Shown one piece after another: positions 53,130 to 62,134 of a stretch of 64,000 bases of DNA. Position numbers and translations under genes: made by a program. The notes below the pieces were generated by a model that was given only the letters and a program-made list of their open reading frames with translations, did no database searches and had not been told where the DNA came from. Numbering within the stretch: the first letter of the stretch is position 1; every line of letters begins with the position of its first letter. The DNA is taken from the NCBI GenBank assembly GCA_001828855.1, contig MHZT01000048.1, positions 1 through 64,000 of the forward strand. The letters run 5' to 3'. Source of the DNA: Rhodobacterales bacterium RIFCSPHIGHO2_02_FULL_62_130 (GTDB lineage: Bacteria > Pseudomonadota > Alphaproteobacteria > Rhodobacterales > Rhodobacteraceae).

Positions 53130-54950
53130 ATGGACGATCAAAACAAGAACCTCATCCTCGCAACCGTGCTTAGCTTCCTGGTGATCCTGGGTTGGTTTGT
53201 GGCCGGCCCCATGCTTTTCCCGCAATGGTTTCCCGAGGAAACGGCCCTGACGACTGGCACTGCAACCGGCGATGCTGCGGCACCTGCTGCTGCGGAAGAG
53301 CCTGCCCCGACTGCCGCAGCCGTTGAAACCGAGCCGCAGCCGGATGCGCCGCGCCTGTCGATCGATACGCCCAAGCTGCAGGGATCTATCTCGATGCTGG
53401 GCGGGCGGATCGATGATCTGTCGCTGAAAACCTATCGCGAGACGCTGGATGCAGATTCGCCCAATGTGCAACTGCTGTCGCCGGTTGGCAAAGAGCATCC
53501 CTATTATGCCGTGTTTGGCTGGCTTGCTGGCAACGGGCTGTCTGCGGATGACGTTCCGGGCGCAAAGGCTGAATGGAAGATCGTCTCGGGTGCGACCCTG
53601 TCCCCGGAAAATCCGGTCACGCTGAGCTGGGAAAATGGCAAGGGGCTGATCTTTACCCGCACCATCGCGGTAGATGCTGACTTCATGTTCACTGTGAAAG
53701 ACGCCGTGCAGAACACTGGCACCGCCGAAGCGCGCCTTGCGCCCTATGGCATCATTGCCCGCCATGGCCTGCCGGAATTGCAGAATATCTATGTGGTGCA
53801 TGAAGGTGTGGTCAGCCGCACGGATGGTACGCTGGAAGAAAATGATTATTCGTCGGTTTCCGGCCTGTCCAAGGACGAAAACGAAGGTTATCCCGCCGAG
53901 GTGATCGAGGCGACGACCGATGGCTGGATTGGCTTTACCGACCACTATTGGATGACGACGCTGATCCCCGAACAGGGCAAGCCCTATAAATCCATTACGA
54001 AATACGTCCCCGAGGCTGACATCTATCAGACCGAGGTACGTCAGCCCGTGATGGCGATTGCGCCGGGAGCTTCGGCTGAAACCACGACCCGCCTGTTTGC
54101 GGGTGCGAAAGAATGGGAAACCATCCGCGGCTATCAGAATTCAGAAGGTATCCCGGGGTTCATCGATTCGATTGACTGGGGCTGGTTCTACTTCCTGACC
54201 AAACCGATCTTTGCCGTGCTGCACTTTATCCATGGCCTGATCGGCAACATGGGTCTGGCGATCATCGGGCTGACCTTCATCCTCAAAGTGCTGGTGCTGC
54301 CGCTGGCCTACAAGTCCTACGTCTCGATGGCGCGCATGAAAGAATTGCAGCCTGAAATCGAGGCGCTGAAAGAGCGGACTGGCGAAGACAAACAGAAGAT
54401 GCAGCGCGAGATGATGGCGCTGTACAAGGAAAAGAAGGTCAATCCGGCTGCCGGTTGCTTGCCGATCTTCATCCAGATTCCGATTTTCTTCAGCCTTTAC
54501 AAAGTGATCTTCGTCACGATCGAATTGCGCCACGCGCCGTTCTTTGGCTGGCTGAACGATCTGTCGGCCCCTGACAGCTCTTCGCTATATAACCTGTTTG
54601 GCGCCTTCCCGTGGGATGCCCCGATGGCGGGCAGCTTGACGCATACGATCTTTATCGGCGTGTTGCCGATCATCCTTGGCATCACCATGTGGCTACAACA
54701 AAAGCTGAATCCGGCACCCGCCGATCCGGTGCAGCAGCAGATCTTTGCGTGGATGCCGTGGGTCTTCATGTTCATGCTGGGCAGCTTTGCAAGCGGCTTG
54801 GTCATCTACTGGATCACGAACAACACGATTACCTTCATCCAGCAATATCTGATCATGCGAAGCCACGGGCATAAGCCGGACCTTTTTGGTAACATCAGAT
54901 CAGGCTTCAAGAAAAAGGCTGCGCCCATCGCGAAGGGCAAGTCGAAATGA
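53130..54950 (+). CDS. yidC: Membrane protein insertase YidC
   Basis: Inserts and folds inner-membrane proteins, alone or with SecYEG. The 606-residue protein has the N-terminal anchor (MDDQNKNLILATVLSFLVILGWFV), a large periplasmic beta domain, and the conserved core from about 355: GLTFILKVLVLPLAYKSYVSMARMKELQPEIEALKE, NPAAGCLPIFIQIPIFFSLYKV with the hydrophilic groove, and later helices. ATG 53130 is preferred to 53115 for spacing and family start. It overlaps the MOSC gene by 4 bp. Confidence 0.96.
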   Translation: MDDQNKNLILATVLSFLVILGWFVAGPMLFPQWFPEETALTTGTATGDAAAPAAAEEPAPTAAAVETEPQPDAPRLSIDTPKLQGSISMLGGRIDDLSLKTYRETLDADSPNVQLLSPVGKEHPYYAVFGWLAGNGLSADDVPGAKAEWKIVSGATLSPENPVTLSWENGKGLIFTRTIAVDADFMFTVKDAVQNTGTAEARLAPYGIIARHGLPELQNIYVVHEGVVSRTDGTLEENDYSSVSGLSKDENEGYPAEVIEATTDGWIGFTDHYWMTTLIPEQGKPYKSITKYVPEADIYQTEVRQPVMAIAPGASAETTTRLFAGAKEWETIRGYQNSEGIPGFIDSIDWGWFYFLTKPIFAVLHFIHGLIGNMGLAIIGLTFILKVLVLPLAYKSYVSMARMKELQPEIEALKERTGEDKQKMQREMMALYKEKKVNPAAGCLPIFIQIPIFFSLYKVIFVTIELRHAPFFGWLNDLSAPDSSSLYNLFGAFPWDAPMAGSLTHTIFIGVLPIILGITMWLQQKLNPAPADPVQQQIFAWMPWVFMFMLGSFASGLVIYWITNNTITFIQQYLIMRSHGHKPDLFGNIRSGFKKKAAPIAKGKSK

Positions 54951-55693
54951 CAGGGCGGCTGGCGCAGATTTGCCGCCATCCGATCAAGGGACACGGACGC
55001 GAAGACCTCGCGTCCGTTCGTCTTTTGGCGGGGGAGTGTCTGCCGTGGGATAGGCATTGGGCTGTGGCGCATGAGGCTGCGCAGATTCAGGATGGCTGGA
55101 ACCCTTGCGTGAATTTTGCGCGGGGGGCGAAGGCCCCTGCATTGATGGCGATCACCTCGCGTCTGGATGAGGCAAGCGGCGTGGTCACTTTGGCCCATCC
55201 TGACCGGGGCGAGATCAGCTTTGACCCCGATGCCGCACAGGATTTGCCGCGCTTTCTGGATTGGGTGCGACCTTTGAACCCGCAAGACCGTGCGCAACCG
55301 GTGCAGATCGTCAGCGCCGGACGTGGCATGACCGACAGCGATTTCCCCTCGATTTCCGTTCTGTCGACGGCATCTTTGGCTGATCTCTCGGTGCGGATGG
55401 GGCAGGATCTGTCCCCGCACAGGTTCAGGGGCAATCTGTGGCTTGATGGGGCGGAACCTTGGGCCGAGTTCGGCTGGATTGGCCGGACCTTGCGGATCGG
55501 CGGGGCAGTTCTGAGACTCGAAGAACGTATAACACGCTGCAAGGCGACCACGGTTGACCCGGAAACCGGGCTTGTGGCGGGCGACACTTTGGGTGCGCTG
55601 GATCAGGCCTTTGGCCATCAGGATTTCGGTGTCTATGCTGTTGTGATAGAAGGCGGACCCATCGCGGTCGGCGATGAATGGAGCCTGATATGA
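54947..55693 (+). CDS. MOSC-domain protein
   Basis: 248 residues with an N-terminal MOSC beta-barrel (RLAQICRHPIKGHGREDLASVRLLAGECLPWDRHWAV) and a C-terminal MOSC core (ISVLSTASLADLSVRMGQDLSPHRFRGNLWLDG, TRCKATTVDPETG with the conserved Cys). MOSC proteins bind molybdenum cofactor or carry sulfur; related YcbX/YiiM proteins detoxify N-hydroxylated bases. It overlaps yidC and engB by 4 bp each. Confidence 0.9.
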   Translation: MTGRLAQICRHPIKGHGREDLASVRLLAGECLPWDRHWAVAHEAAQIQDGWNPCVNFARGAKAPALMAITSRLDEASGVVTLAHPDRGEISFDPDAAQDLPRFLDWVRPLNPQDRAQPVQIVSAGRGMTDSDFPSISVLSTASLADLSVRMGQDLSPHRFRGNLWLDGAEPWAEFGWIGRTLRIGGAVLRLEERITRCKATTVDPETGLVAGDTLGALDQAFGHQDFGVYAVVIEGGPIAVGDEWSLI

Positions 55694-56340
55694 GCCTGCA
55701 ATTCACCCTTTCCCCCGAACCCGAATTCGAAGCACGCGAGGCGGGCCGGTTGATGTTCGCGGGGCCGGTCGATTTCGTCAAAGGCGTTGTGGCGATGTCG
55801 GGCCTGCCGCCCGCCGACCGGTTGGAGGTTTGCTTTGCTGGCCGCTCAAATGTCGGTAAGTCCAGCCTGATCAATGCCTTGACGGGCCGCAAAAGCCTTG
55901 CCCGCGCGTCAAACACGCCGGGGCGGACGCAAGAGATCAACTACTTCGATCTGGGCGGCTCTCGCTTTCTGGTGGACCTTCCCGGTTATGGCTATGCCGA
56001 GGCGCCGGTGGCCATCGTCGCCAAATGGCAGGCTTTGTTGAAAAGCTATCTGGCGGGGCGGCAGACGTTGCGTCGGGCCTTTGTGCTGATCGACACGCGG
56101 CATGGCGTCAAAGCCGTGGATGAGGAAATCCTGCAACTGCTGGATCGTTCGGCCGTGACGTTTCAGGCGGTGCTGACCAAAGCCGACAAAGTATCCAAGG
56201 CCGAGCGCGACGCCGTGATCGAGCAGGTCAAGGGCGCGTTGGCGAAACATCCGGCAGCCTACCCTGAAATCGTCGTGACCAGTTCCGAAAAGGGCGACGG
56301 GATCGAAACCCTACGCGCGATCATCGCTACTTTGGTCTGA
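55690..56340 (+). CDS. engB: Ribosome-associated GTPase EngB/YihA
   Basis: GTPase of large-subunit assembly. The 216-residue product has G1 GRSNVGKSS near 52-60, G2 NTPGRTQ, G3 DLPGYGYA, G4 TKADKV and G5-like TSSEKGDG. ATG 55690 overlaps the MOSC stop. Its 3' end overlaps the convergent ArsR-type gene by 30 bp. Confidence 0.95.
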   Translation: MSLQFTLSPEPEFEAREAGRLMFAGPVDFVKGVVAMSGLPPADRLEVCFAGRSNVGKSSLINALTGRKSLARASNTPGRTQEINYFDLGGSRFLVDLPGYGYAEAPVAIVAKWQALLKSYLAGRQTLRRAFVLIDTRHGVKAVDEEILQLLDRSAVTFQAVLTKADKVSKAERDAVIEQVKGALAKHPAAYPEIVVTSSEKGDGIETLRAIIATLV

Positions 56341-56685
56341 CCTGTCCGGCCCCGCGTCGGGCGGATCTGAAAGCTCTGTCTCCAGAAACCGTTCGAACGC
56401 GTCCAGATCGACGGGTTCGAACTGCCCGAACCCTTGCATCCAGACCGATGCCGCGCGCAGGGCGTCTGGCTCCAGCTTGCACCAGATCACGCGGCCACGA
56501 CGTTCGCGGGTGATCAACCCCGCATCGGCAAGGATGCCAAGGTGCTTGGAAATCGCGGCCAAAGACATCTGGAACGGCTCGGCCACATCCGTCACCGCCA
56601 TGTCATCCTCCAAAAGCATGGTCAGGATTGCGCGGCGCGTCGGGTCGGCAAGGGCCGAGAATACGGGGTCAAGCGGATGGGTCAT
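56311..56685 (-). CDS. ArsR-family transcriptional regulator
   Basis: 124 residues with an ArsR winged helix: LADPTRRAILTMLLEDDMAVTDVAEPFQMSLAAISKHLGILADAGLITRERRGRVIWCKLEPDALR. The metal-binding ELCVCDL motif is missing, so it is probably not an arsenic sensor; such regulators often control a neighbouring START-domain protein, which is absent here. The C-terminal tail is acidic. Overlaps engB at the 3' end. Confidence 0.88.
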   Translation of the reverse strand: MTHPLDPVFSALADPTRRAILTMLLEDDMAVTDVAEPFQMSLAAISKHLGILADAGLITRERRGRVIWCKLEPDALRAASVWMQGFGQFEPVDLDAFERFLETELSDPPDAGPDRSDQSSDDRA

Positions 56686-56763
56686 GGCGCAACTATCATG
56701 GCGGGGCGGTTGATCGTCAACCGTTTGGTTGAATATCCAAAGCACTGGCATCGGCGGTAAAGG

Positions 56764-56787
56764 GTAGGGTGCGTGATTTCACGCACC
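56764..56787 (+). repeat. Family-2 palindromic repeat
   Basis: GTAGG head then GGTGCGTG-ATTT-CACGCACC (56768-56787), 8-bp arms. Located between the divergent ArsR-type gene and the F0 operon. Confidence 0.7.
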
Positions 56788-56845
56788 TTGTGAAAGTATC
56801 AATAAAACAATGGCTTACCTGACGACGCGCCCCCTTTTTCGGTGC

Positions 56846-56874
56846 TTGACTCAGAAGCCCCACCTTCGTAGGTA
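56846..56874 (+). promoter_or_regulatory. Predicted sigma-70 promoter of the F0 operon
   Basis: TTGACT at 56846-56851 and TAGGTA at 56869-56874, 17 bp apart, followed by atpI at 56903. It should drive atpI-B-E-F'-F. Confidence 0.65.
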
Positions 56875-56902
56875 TCCCCCGAACCATCTGAGGGCTTTTG
56901 CC

Positions 56903-57265
56903 ATGGTGACGGACGCTGATCGCGCGCGGCTAGAAGCGCTGGAAAAGCGGATTTCGCAGGCGAAGGGGGCGGCAGCGCCCAAGCGAAACCCGAAGGCGGA
57001 TGGCCATTCCCAAGCGCAGCTTGCGTGGCGGATGGTGATCGAACTTGTGGCCGGTCTGATGATCGGTTTCTGCATCGGATACGCTTTGGATTTCCTGTTG
57101 GGAACCATGCCGGTGTTTCTGGTGTTGTTTATTCTGGCGGGCTTTGCGGCGGGGGTGAAAACCATGCTGCGGTCTGCCAAAGAGATGCAGGACAAAGCAA
57201 CCGCTGCGGCGGTTGACCAGCAACCAAAAGCCACTCCGGTGGCCGATGATGAAGAGGAAGACTGA
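56903..57265 (+). CDS. atpI: F0 assembly protein AtpI
   Basis: 120 residues: a charged N-terminal helix, two membrane helices ([23 protein letters not shown] and [19 protein letters not shown]) and an acidic tail. AtpI helps assemble the c-ring. ATG 56903 is used; GTG 56906 is an alternative. It ends 1 nt before the atpB start. Confidence 0.92.
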   Translation: MVTDADRARLEALEKRISQAKGAAAPKRNPKADGHSQAQLAWRMVIELVAGLMIGFCIGYALDFLLGTMPVFLVLFILAGFAAGVKTMLRSAKEMQDKATAAAVDQQPKATPVADDEEED

Positions 57266-57266
57266 C

Positions 57267-58040
57267 GTGGCAGGCGAAGCACAGAGCGAAGGTGGTTTGG
57301 CGTTCCATCCGCTGGATCAGTTCCAGGTTCAGCCCCTGTTCGGGCATGGTCCGATCGAATGGTATACCATCACCAACGTCACGCTGTGGCTGGCGCTTGC
57401 TGCCGTGGCGATCATCTTCGTGTTCGTTGTCGGGTCTTCGGCGCGCAAAATGATCCCGACACGTTTGCAGTCGGTGGGTGAGGTTGCCTACAGCTTCGTT
57501 CACAACATGGTTGAGGATGTCGCGGGCCATGACGGCGCAAAATACTTCCCGCTGATCATGACGCTGTTCGTCTTCATCCTGTTTGCCAACATGCTGGGTC
57601 TGCTGCCCGGTTCGTTCACGCCCACCACCCACATTGCCGTGACGGCTGTTCTGGGCTTTGGCGTGTTCCTGTTCGTTACCCTGCTGGGTCTTTACAAGCA
57701 CGGTCTGCACTTCCTCGGTCTGTTCTGGATGTCGGATGCGCCGCTGGTTCTGCGCCCGATCATCGCCGTGATCGAAGTGATTTCCTACTTTGTCCGCCCT
57801 GTCAGCCACTCGATCCGTCTTGCTGGCAACATCATGGCCGGTCACGCCGTTATGAAAGTTTTCGCCGCCTTCGCGCCGATGATCCTGATTTCCGGGATCG
57901 GTGTGCTGGTGACGCCGGTGTCGATCCTCGCGATCACCGCCATCTATGCGCTGGAGGTTCTTGTGGCCTTCATCCAAGCCTACGTCTTCACCATCCTGAC
58001 CTGCGTTTACCTCAAGGATGCGCTGCATCCGGGCCACTAA
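57267..58040 (+). CDS. atpB: ATP synthase F0 subunit a
   Basis: Stator channel of the proton path. The 257-residue protein has five or six helices and the essential Arg in [20 protein letters not shown]. It is placed at GTG 57267, 8 nt after AGAGGAAG and giving [10 protein letters not shown]; the ATG codons at 57246 and 57249 overlap atpI and are alternatives. Confidence 0.93.
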   Translation: MAGEAQSEGGLAFHPLDQFQVQPLFGHGPIEWYTITNVTLWLALAAVAIIFVFVVGSSARKMIPTRLQSVGEVAYSFVHNMVEDVAGHDGAKYFPLIMTLFVFILFANMLGLLPGSFTPTTHIAVTAVLGFGVFLFVTLLGLYKHGLHFLGLFWMSDAPLVLRPIIAVIEVISYFVRPVSHSIRLAGNIMAGHAVMKVFAAFAPMILISGIGVLVTPVSILAITAIYALEVLVAFIQAYVFTILTCVYLKDALHPGH

Positions 58041-58086
58041 CGCCTGTCTCTGACACCTATCCAAATTCCATCGTAAGGAGAATATC

Positions 58087-58326
58087 ATGGATCTCGCAAC
58101 CGCAGCCGCTCTCGGCAAATTCATCGGCGCTGGTCTGGCCGCTATCGGTTCCGGCGCTGCCGCAATCGGCGTTGGCAACGTTGCTGGCAACTTCCTGGCT
58201 GGCGCCCTGCGTAACCCGTCGGCAGCCGGCTCGCAGACCGCGACCCTGTTCATCGGTCTGGCCTTTGCAGAAGCTCTGGGGATCTTCTCGTTCCTCGTCG
58301 CTCTGCTGCTGATGTTCGCCGTCTGA
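58087..58326 (+). CDS. atpE: ATP synthase F0 subunit c
   Basis: 79-residue hairpin that forms the rotor ring. Two membrane helices with the Gly/Ala-rich first helix ([24 protein letters not shown]), the polar RNPSAAG loop and the proton-binding Glu in [18 protein letters not shown] precedes the start. Confidence 0.97.
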   Translation: MDLATAAALGKFIGAGLAAIGSGAAAIGVGNVAGNFLAGALRNPSAAGSQTATLFIGLAFAEALGIFSFLVALLLMFAV

Positions 58327-58409
58327 TCTGACGCTCGCATCCTTACGGTCAAGGGTGTCGCCTTTGCGCGGCATCCTTGAACTTCCAAAAGGGTCCGACG
58401 GAGGGCAAA

Positions 58410-58958
58410 ATGACGACCACCACCACAACTACCGAAGCCGCGGCGGAAGTCGCGCACGAGACAGCAAAGGCAGGTATGCCGCAGCTGGATTTCTCGACTT
58501 TCCCGAACCAGATCTTCTGGCTCGTCGTCACGCTGCTCGTGATTTACTTTGTCCTGTCGCGCATTGCTTTGCCGCGTATCGGCGGGGTTCTTGCCCAGCG
58601 TGCCGGTGCGATCACCAGCGATCTGTCGGCTGCCGAAGAGTTGAAGCAAAAGGCCATTGCGGCTGAAAAAGCTTACAATGACGCACTGGTCAAGGCGCGG
58701 GCTGAAGCTGCGAAAATCGTGGCCGAAGCCAAAACCGGCATCCAGCAGGATTTGGCCGTCGCTACGGCCAAGGCTGATGCAGAGATTGCTGCCAAATCTG
58801 CAGAATCGGAAAAAGCGATTTCCGAAATTCGTGCGGGCGCGGTTGAAGCTGTAAAGGAAGTTGCCCAGAACACGGCCAAGGAATTGGTTGCTGCCTTGGG
58901 TGGTTCTGACGATGCCAAAGCGGTTGCCGCCGCAGTTTCCGCTCGGCTGAAGGGGTAA
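58410..58958 (+). CDS. atpF': ATP synthase F0 subunit b'
   Basis: 182 residues, Thr-rich N-terminus, one membrane helix ([17 protein letters not shown]) and a long Ala/Lys/Glu coiled coil forming the peripheral stalk with b. A separate b' gene is typical of photosynthetic and related alphaproteobacteria. ATG 58410 follows GGAGGG. 5 nt before atpF. Confidence 0.95.
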   Translation: MTTTTTTTEAAAEVAHETAKAGMPQLDFSTFPNQIFWLVVTLLVIYFVLSRIALPRIGGVLAQRAGAITSDLSAAEELKQKAIAAEKAYNDALVKARAEAAKIVAEAKTGIQQDLAVATAKADAEIAAKSAESEKAISEIRAGAVEAVKEVAQNTAKELVAALGGSDDAKAVAAAVSARLKG

Positions 58959-58963
58959 GGCGT

Positions 58964-59521
58964 ATGAAAAAACTGATCCTTCCGCTGGCACTTCTGTCCG
59001 CATCGCCTGCATTTGCTGCTGGCGGTCCGTTCTTCTCGCTGCACAACACCAACTTTGTCGTGCTGCTGGCCTTTATCGTGTTCGTTGGTATCCTGCTGAA
59101 AGCAGGCGCTCCGGGCAAGATTGCAGGTCTGCTGGACGCGCGCGCTGTCAAGATCAAAGCTGATCTCGACGAAGCCCGCGCACTGCGGGACGAAGCTAAA
59201 GAGCTTCTGGCATCTTATGAGCGCAAGCAACAAGAAGTGCAGGAGCAATCCGCACGCATTGTTGCCAATGCCAAGGAAGAAGCAGAAGCCGCTGCGGCGC
59301 AGGCCAAGGCCGACCTGAAAGTCACCATTGCGCGCCGTCTGGCTGCTGCGGATGACCAACTGTCTTCGGCGCAGGCCTCGGCGATCCGTCAGGTGCGCGA
59401 ACAGGCGATCTCTGTCGCCGTTGCTGTTGCGGGTGAAGTTCTGGCCAAGCAGGCCAACCCGGCATCGCAGGCTGCTTCGATCGATGCGGCGATTGCACAG
59501 GTTGAAGCCAAGTTGCACTAA
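58964..59521 (+). CDS. atpF: ATP synthase F0 subunit b
   Basis: 185 residues: N-terminal hydrophobic segment (MKKLILPLALLSASPAFAAGG), a membrane helix (NFVVLLAFIVFVGILL) and a coiled-coil stalk. The first segment looks like a signal peptide, as in other alphaproteobacterial b subunits. Last gene of the F0 operon; F1 genes must lie elsewhere. Confidence 0.95.
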   Translation: MKKLILPLALLSASPAFAAGGPFFSLHNTNFVVLLAFIVFVGILLKAGAPGKIAGLLDARAVKIKADLDEARALRDEAKELLASYERKQQEVQEQSARIVANAKEEAEAAAAQAKADLKVTIARRLAAADDQLSSAQASAIRQVREQAISVAVAVAGEVLAKQANPASQAASIDAAIAQVEAKLH

Positions 59522-59542
59522 AGCTGGCAAGCCCAAGGAACA

Positions 59543-59568
59543 AAGCCCGGTCAGTGACCGGGCTTTTT
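59543..59568 (+). terminator. Intrinsic terminator after the F0 operon
   Basis: AAGCCCGGTC-AGT-GACCGGGCTT with TTT following: a perfect 10-bp stem with T-tract. Confidence 0.9.
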
Positions 59569-59572
59569 CATT

Positions 59573-60340
59573 TCAGCGGGTGTTCTCGTGATCCAGTCGC
59601 TGACGTGCAACGGCCTCGTTGCGGGTGGCTTTGATCTGGTCTGCCATGGATCGCTCGACAAAGGTCAAGTGCGCTTCGACAGCACTGCGGGCGGCAGCCG
59701 GATCGCGGGACTGGATCGCCGCGTTGATTGCGCGGTGCTGGTCAAGCAACTGGTCCCGAGTCGCGCGGTTCTTGAACATCACCTGACGGTTATAGAACAC
59801 GCCGCGCCGCAGCAGATCATACATAGACCGCAGCATATGCAGCATGATGACGTTATGGCTGGCTTCGATGATCGCCATATGGAAATTCGCATCCAACTCG
59901 GATTCATCCGCCGGATCACGCTTTTGGTGGGCGGCTTCCATCTTGGCAAAGATGGTGGCGATGACGGCAAGATCGGTGTCCGAGGCAAATCTGGCAGCGC
60001 GCTCGGCGGCCAGCCCTTCCATATCGCGGCGAAAGGCCACGTAATCGAACACCGCCTCTTCATGGCTTGAGAATAGGCCGATCAGGGCTGGTGAAAATGC
60101 CGATCCCAGCACGTCAGCCACAAAAATCCCCGCGTTGGGGCGGCTGTCCAAAAGCCCACGCTCTTGCAGGTCAGCCACGGCTTCGCGCAGCGAGGGCCGC
60201 GAGACCCCAAGCCGTTCCGACAACTCGCGCTCGGACGGCAGGCGTTCGCCGGGGCGCAAGATGCCACGCAGGATCAGAAGTTCAATCTGATGCACCACGG
60301 ATTGAGACAGCTTGCCAGCGTCGATTTTCTGAAAGGGCAT
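59573..60340 (-). CDS. FadR/GntR-family regulator, PdhR-like
   Basis: 255 residues: N-terminal winged helix (GERLPSERELSERLGVSRPSLREAVADLQERGLL) and an all-helical FCD ligand domain with DANFHMAIIEASHN and HRAINAAIQ, expected to bind a metal and a carboxylate. ATG 60340 is preferred because the earlier ATG at 60367 lies inside the operator. The operator (ATTGGT/ACCAAT) is of PdhR/LldR/GlcC type, suggesting control of pyruvate, lactate or glycolate use. Confidence 0.9.
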   Translation of the reverse strand: MPFQKIDAGKLSQSVVHQIELLILRGILRPGERLPSERELSERLGVSRPSLREAVADLQERGLLDSRPNAGIFVADVLGSAFSPALIGLFSSHEEAVFDYVAFRRDMEGLAAERAARFASDTDLAVIATIFAKMEAAHQKRDPADESELDANFHMAIIEASHNVIMLHMLRSMYDLLRRGVFYNRQVMFKNRATRDQLLDQHRAINAAIQSRDPAAARSAVEAHLTFVERSMADQIKATRNEAVARQRLDHENTR

Positions 60341-60351
60341 GACATGGCTCC

Positions 60352-60390
60352 AGATTGGTTTGAACATATGACCAATCTTGGGCCGGTCAA
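60352..60390 (-). promoter_or_regulatory. PdhR-type operator over the regulator's own promoter
   Basis: AGATTGGT (60352-60359) and ACCAATCT (60371-60378) are perfect 8-bp arms around 11 nt. On the - strand TTGACC (60390-60385) and TATGTT (60368-60363), 16 bp apart, form a promoter whose spacer and -10 are covered by the palindrome. This is the layout of autorepression. Confidence 0.65.
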
Positions 60391-60394
60391 TGGC

Positions 60395-60423
60395 AAAGGG
60401 CCGGACATAGTGTCCGGCCCTTT
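60395..60423 (-). terminator. Terminator after the OmpA-like gene
   Basis: AAAGGGCCGGACA and TGTCCGGCCCTTT form a 13-bp perfect stem around 3 nt, with AAA/TTT ends that serve both directions. It insulates the regulator promoter from the lipoprotein gene. Confidence 0.85.
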
Positions 60424-60439
60424 GAGGCATTTGGCCAGA

Positions 60440-61096
60440 TCAGCGGGTCGGGCGAATGATGATTTCAACCCGACGGTTGGCCGAGCGGCCTTCTGGCGTC
60501 AGATTCGAGGCAATCGGTTGATCTTCGCCGCGCCCATAGGCAGCAATGCGGGCGTTCGGCACGCCGCTTTCGCGCAGCACATTGGCGACGGATACAGCAC
60601 GGCGCTGCGACAGATCCTGATTGTAGGCTGCAGAACCGGAGTTGTCGGTGTGGCCGATCACCTCGATGGTGCTGTTCGGATAGCGGATCAGGTTGGCGGC
60701 AACGGCTTTGATGTCGCGGGTCAGATCAGGGCGCAGGTTGGCGCTGTCGGTGGCGAACAGCACGTCTTGCGGCATATTGACGACCAGATAATCGCCGTTG
60801 TTCACAACAGAAATGTTCGAGTTGCCAATCGAGCCGCGCAAATCTGCCGCTTGCTGGTCCAGCGTCGCCCCGATCACACCGCCCAAAGCTGCACCCAAAG
60901 CGCCGCCGACCACGGCATTGCCAAGCCGGTTGTCGCCACCTTGGCTTGCACCTGCGACAGCGCCAATCAACCCGCCCATGATGGCACCATTCTTGGCGCG
61001 GGCATTCGGATCGTCAGGGTATGCATTGGGATCAACGCAGGCGGTCAGGCCCATAACTGAGATGACCGAGAAAAGAACCGGAGTCTTCAACATCAT
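60440..61096 (-). CDS. OmpA-family outer-membrane lipoprotein
   Basis: 218 residues with a lipoprotein signal ending in the lipobox LTAC near residue 20, a glycine-zipper region (GAIMGGLIGAVAGA, GGALGAALGGVIGA) and a C-terminal OmpA-like domain (VLFATDSANLRPD, VIGHTDNSGSAAYNQDLSQRRAVSVANVL) that binds peptidoglycan. Anchors the envelope; related to YiaD. ATG 61096 follows GAGG at 7 nt. A TATAAA at 61144-61149 is a likely -10. Confidence 0.92.
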   Translation of the reverse strand: MMLKTPVLFSVISVMGLTACVDPNAYPDDPNARAKNGAIMGGLIGAVAGASQGGDNRLGNAVVGGALGAALGGVIGATLDQQAADLRGSIGNSNISVVNNGDYLVVNMPQDVLFATDSANLRPDLTRDIKAVAANLIRYPNSTIEVIGHTDNSGSAAYNQDLSQRRAVSVANVLRESGVPNARIAAYGRGEDQPIASNLTPEGRSANRRVEIIIRPTR

Positions 61097-61204
61097 TTTA
61101 CTGCCTCGTTTTGCATGGCGGGCCACTTCGAGCCTTGGCGCGTTTTATAGCACTGCCGCTTGCATCGGGACAGGGTCCGCCGGATGGCGGCAGGTTTCCG
61201 CCCA

Positions 61205-62038
61205 TCACATTGCGGTTAGCGCGTCATCCCGCGCGGATTCCCATGCAAGCATCGCGCGCTTGATCGGCAAGCCCCAGTGATAGCCACCCAAGCCCCCCGA
61301 CTTCCGCAAGGCACGGTGACATGGCACCAGAAAGCTGATCGGATTACGTCCAACAGCGGTGCCGACGGCCCGCTGTGCCGAAGGATGGCCGACCGCACTC
61401 GCCAGTTCCGAATAGGTGGTGACATGGCCGGAGGGGATATGCAGCAGCGCCTCCCAAACCTTGATCTGGAACGGCGCGCCGATCAGATGCAGATGCGCCC
61501 GGCCACCCATCGCGGCCAGCGCCATCGGCCCAATGCTTGCGTCCTCGACATAGGTCGCCTTTGGCCAGCGGGCCGTCAAATCCTGCATCGACCAGTCGCG
61601 CCCGAATTCCTCGGTAAACCCCAGCCCGCAGATGCCGCGATCGGTGGCCATCACCAGCGCCTCGCCAAAAGGGGTTTGCACATAGGCCCAGCGGATCACC
61701 AGACCAGCCCCCGCCGCCGCATAGGCGCCCGGCGACATCGCCTCCCATGTCAGGAACAGGTCATGCAGACGCCCGCCGCCTGACAGCCCCGCCGCATGGG
61801 CGGTTTCCAGCACCGTGAAGCGTTCGGCCAGCAAGCGGCGGGCATGATCCAGTGTCAGATATTGCTGGTAGCGTTTGGGCGAGACACCGACCCAAGCCGA
61901 GAACACCCGTTGGAAATGCGCGGCACTCATGCCCATGCGCGCTGCCAGATCATCAAGCGTAAGGGCAGGGCCAGCCGCATCAATGATCTTCAGCGCGCGG
62001 GCAATGACGGCATAATGATAGGCGGATTGATCGGTCAT
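61205..62038 (-). CDS. AraC-type DNA-binding plus O6-methylguanine-DNA methyltransferase (Ada-like fusion)
   Basis: 277 residues: an AraC helix-turn-helix domain (about 10-105, LDDLAARMGMSAAHFQRVFSAWVGVSPKRYQQYL) fused to an MGMT domain with the active-site PCHR (Cys240), GTAVGRNPISFLVPCHR and GGYHWGLPIK. The N-terminal zinc/methylphosphotriester domain of full Ada is missing. It repairs alkylated guanine; whether it still regulates is unclear. Divergent from nth. Confidence 0.92.
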   Translation of the reverse strand: MTDQSAYHYAVIARALKIIDAAGPALTLDDLAARMGMSAAHFQRVFSAWVGVSPKRYQQYLTLDHARRLLAERFTVLETAHAAGLSGGGRLHDLFLTWEAMSPGAYAAAGAGLVIRWAYVQTPFGEALVMATDRGICGLGFTEEFGRDWSMQDLTARWPKATYVEDASIGPMALAAMGGRAHLHLIGAPFQIKVWEALLHIPSGHVTTYSELASAVGHPSAQRAVGTAVGRNPISFLVPCHRALRKSGGLGGYHWGLPIKRAMLAWESARDDALTAM

Positions 62039-62134
62039 GGCGGTCTCCTTGCACGCAGGATAGGGCGGCGCGCGGGCGGGCGCGACCCGTTTCCTGCGGC
62101 TTGTGGGGCGGGCCGCGCCGTTGCATACAAGGGC

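Noticed and set aside
57129-59012. 627-codon - strand frame opposite the F0 genes
   Set aside because: Shadow of atpB-atpE-atpF' and not a plausible protein.
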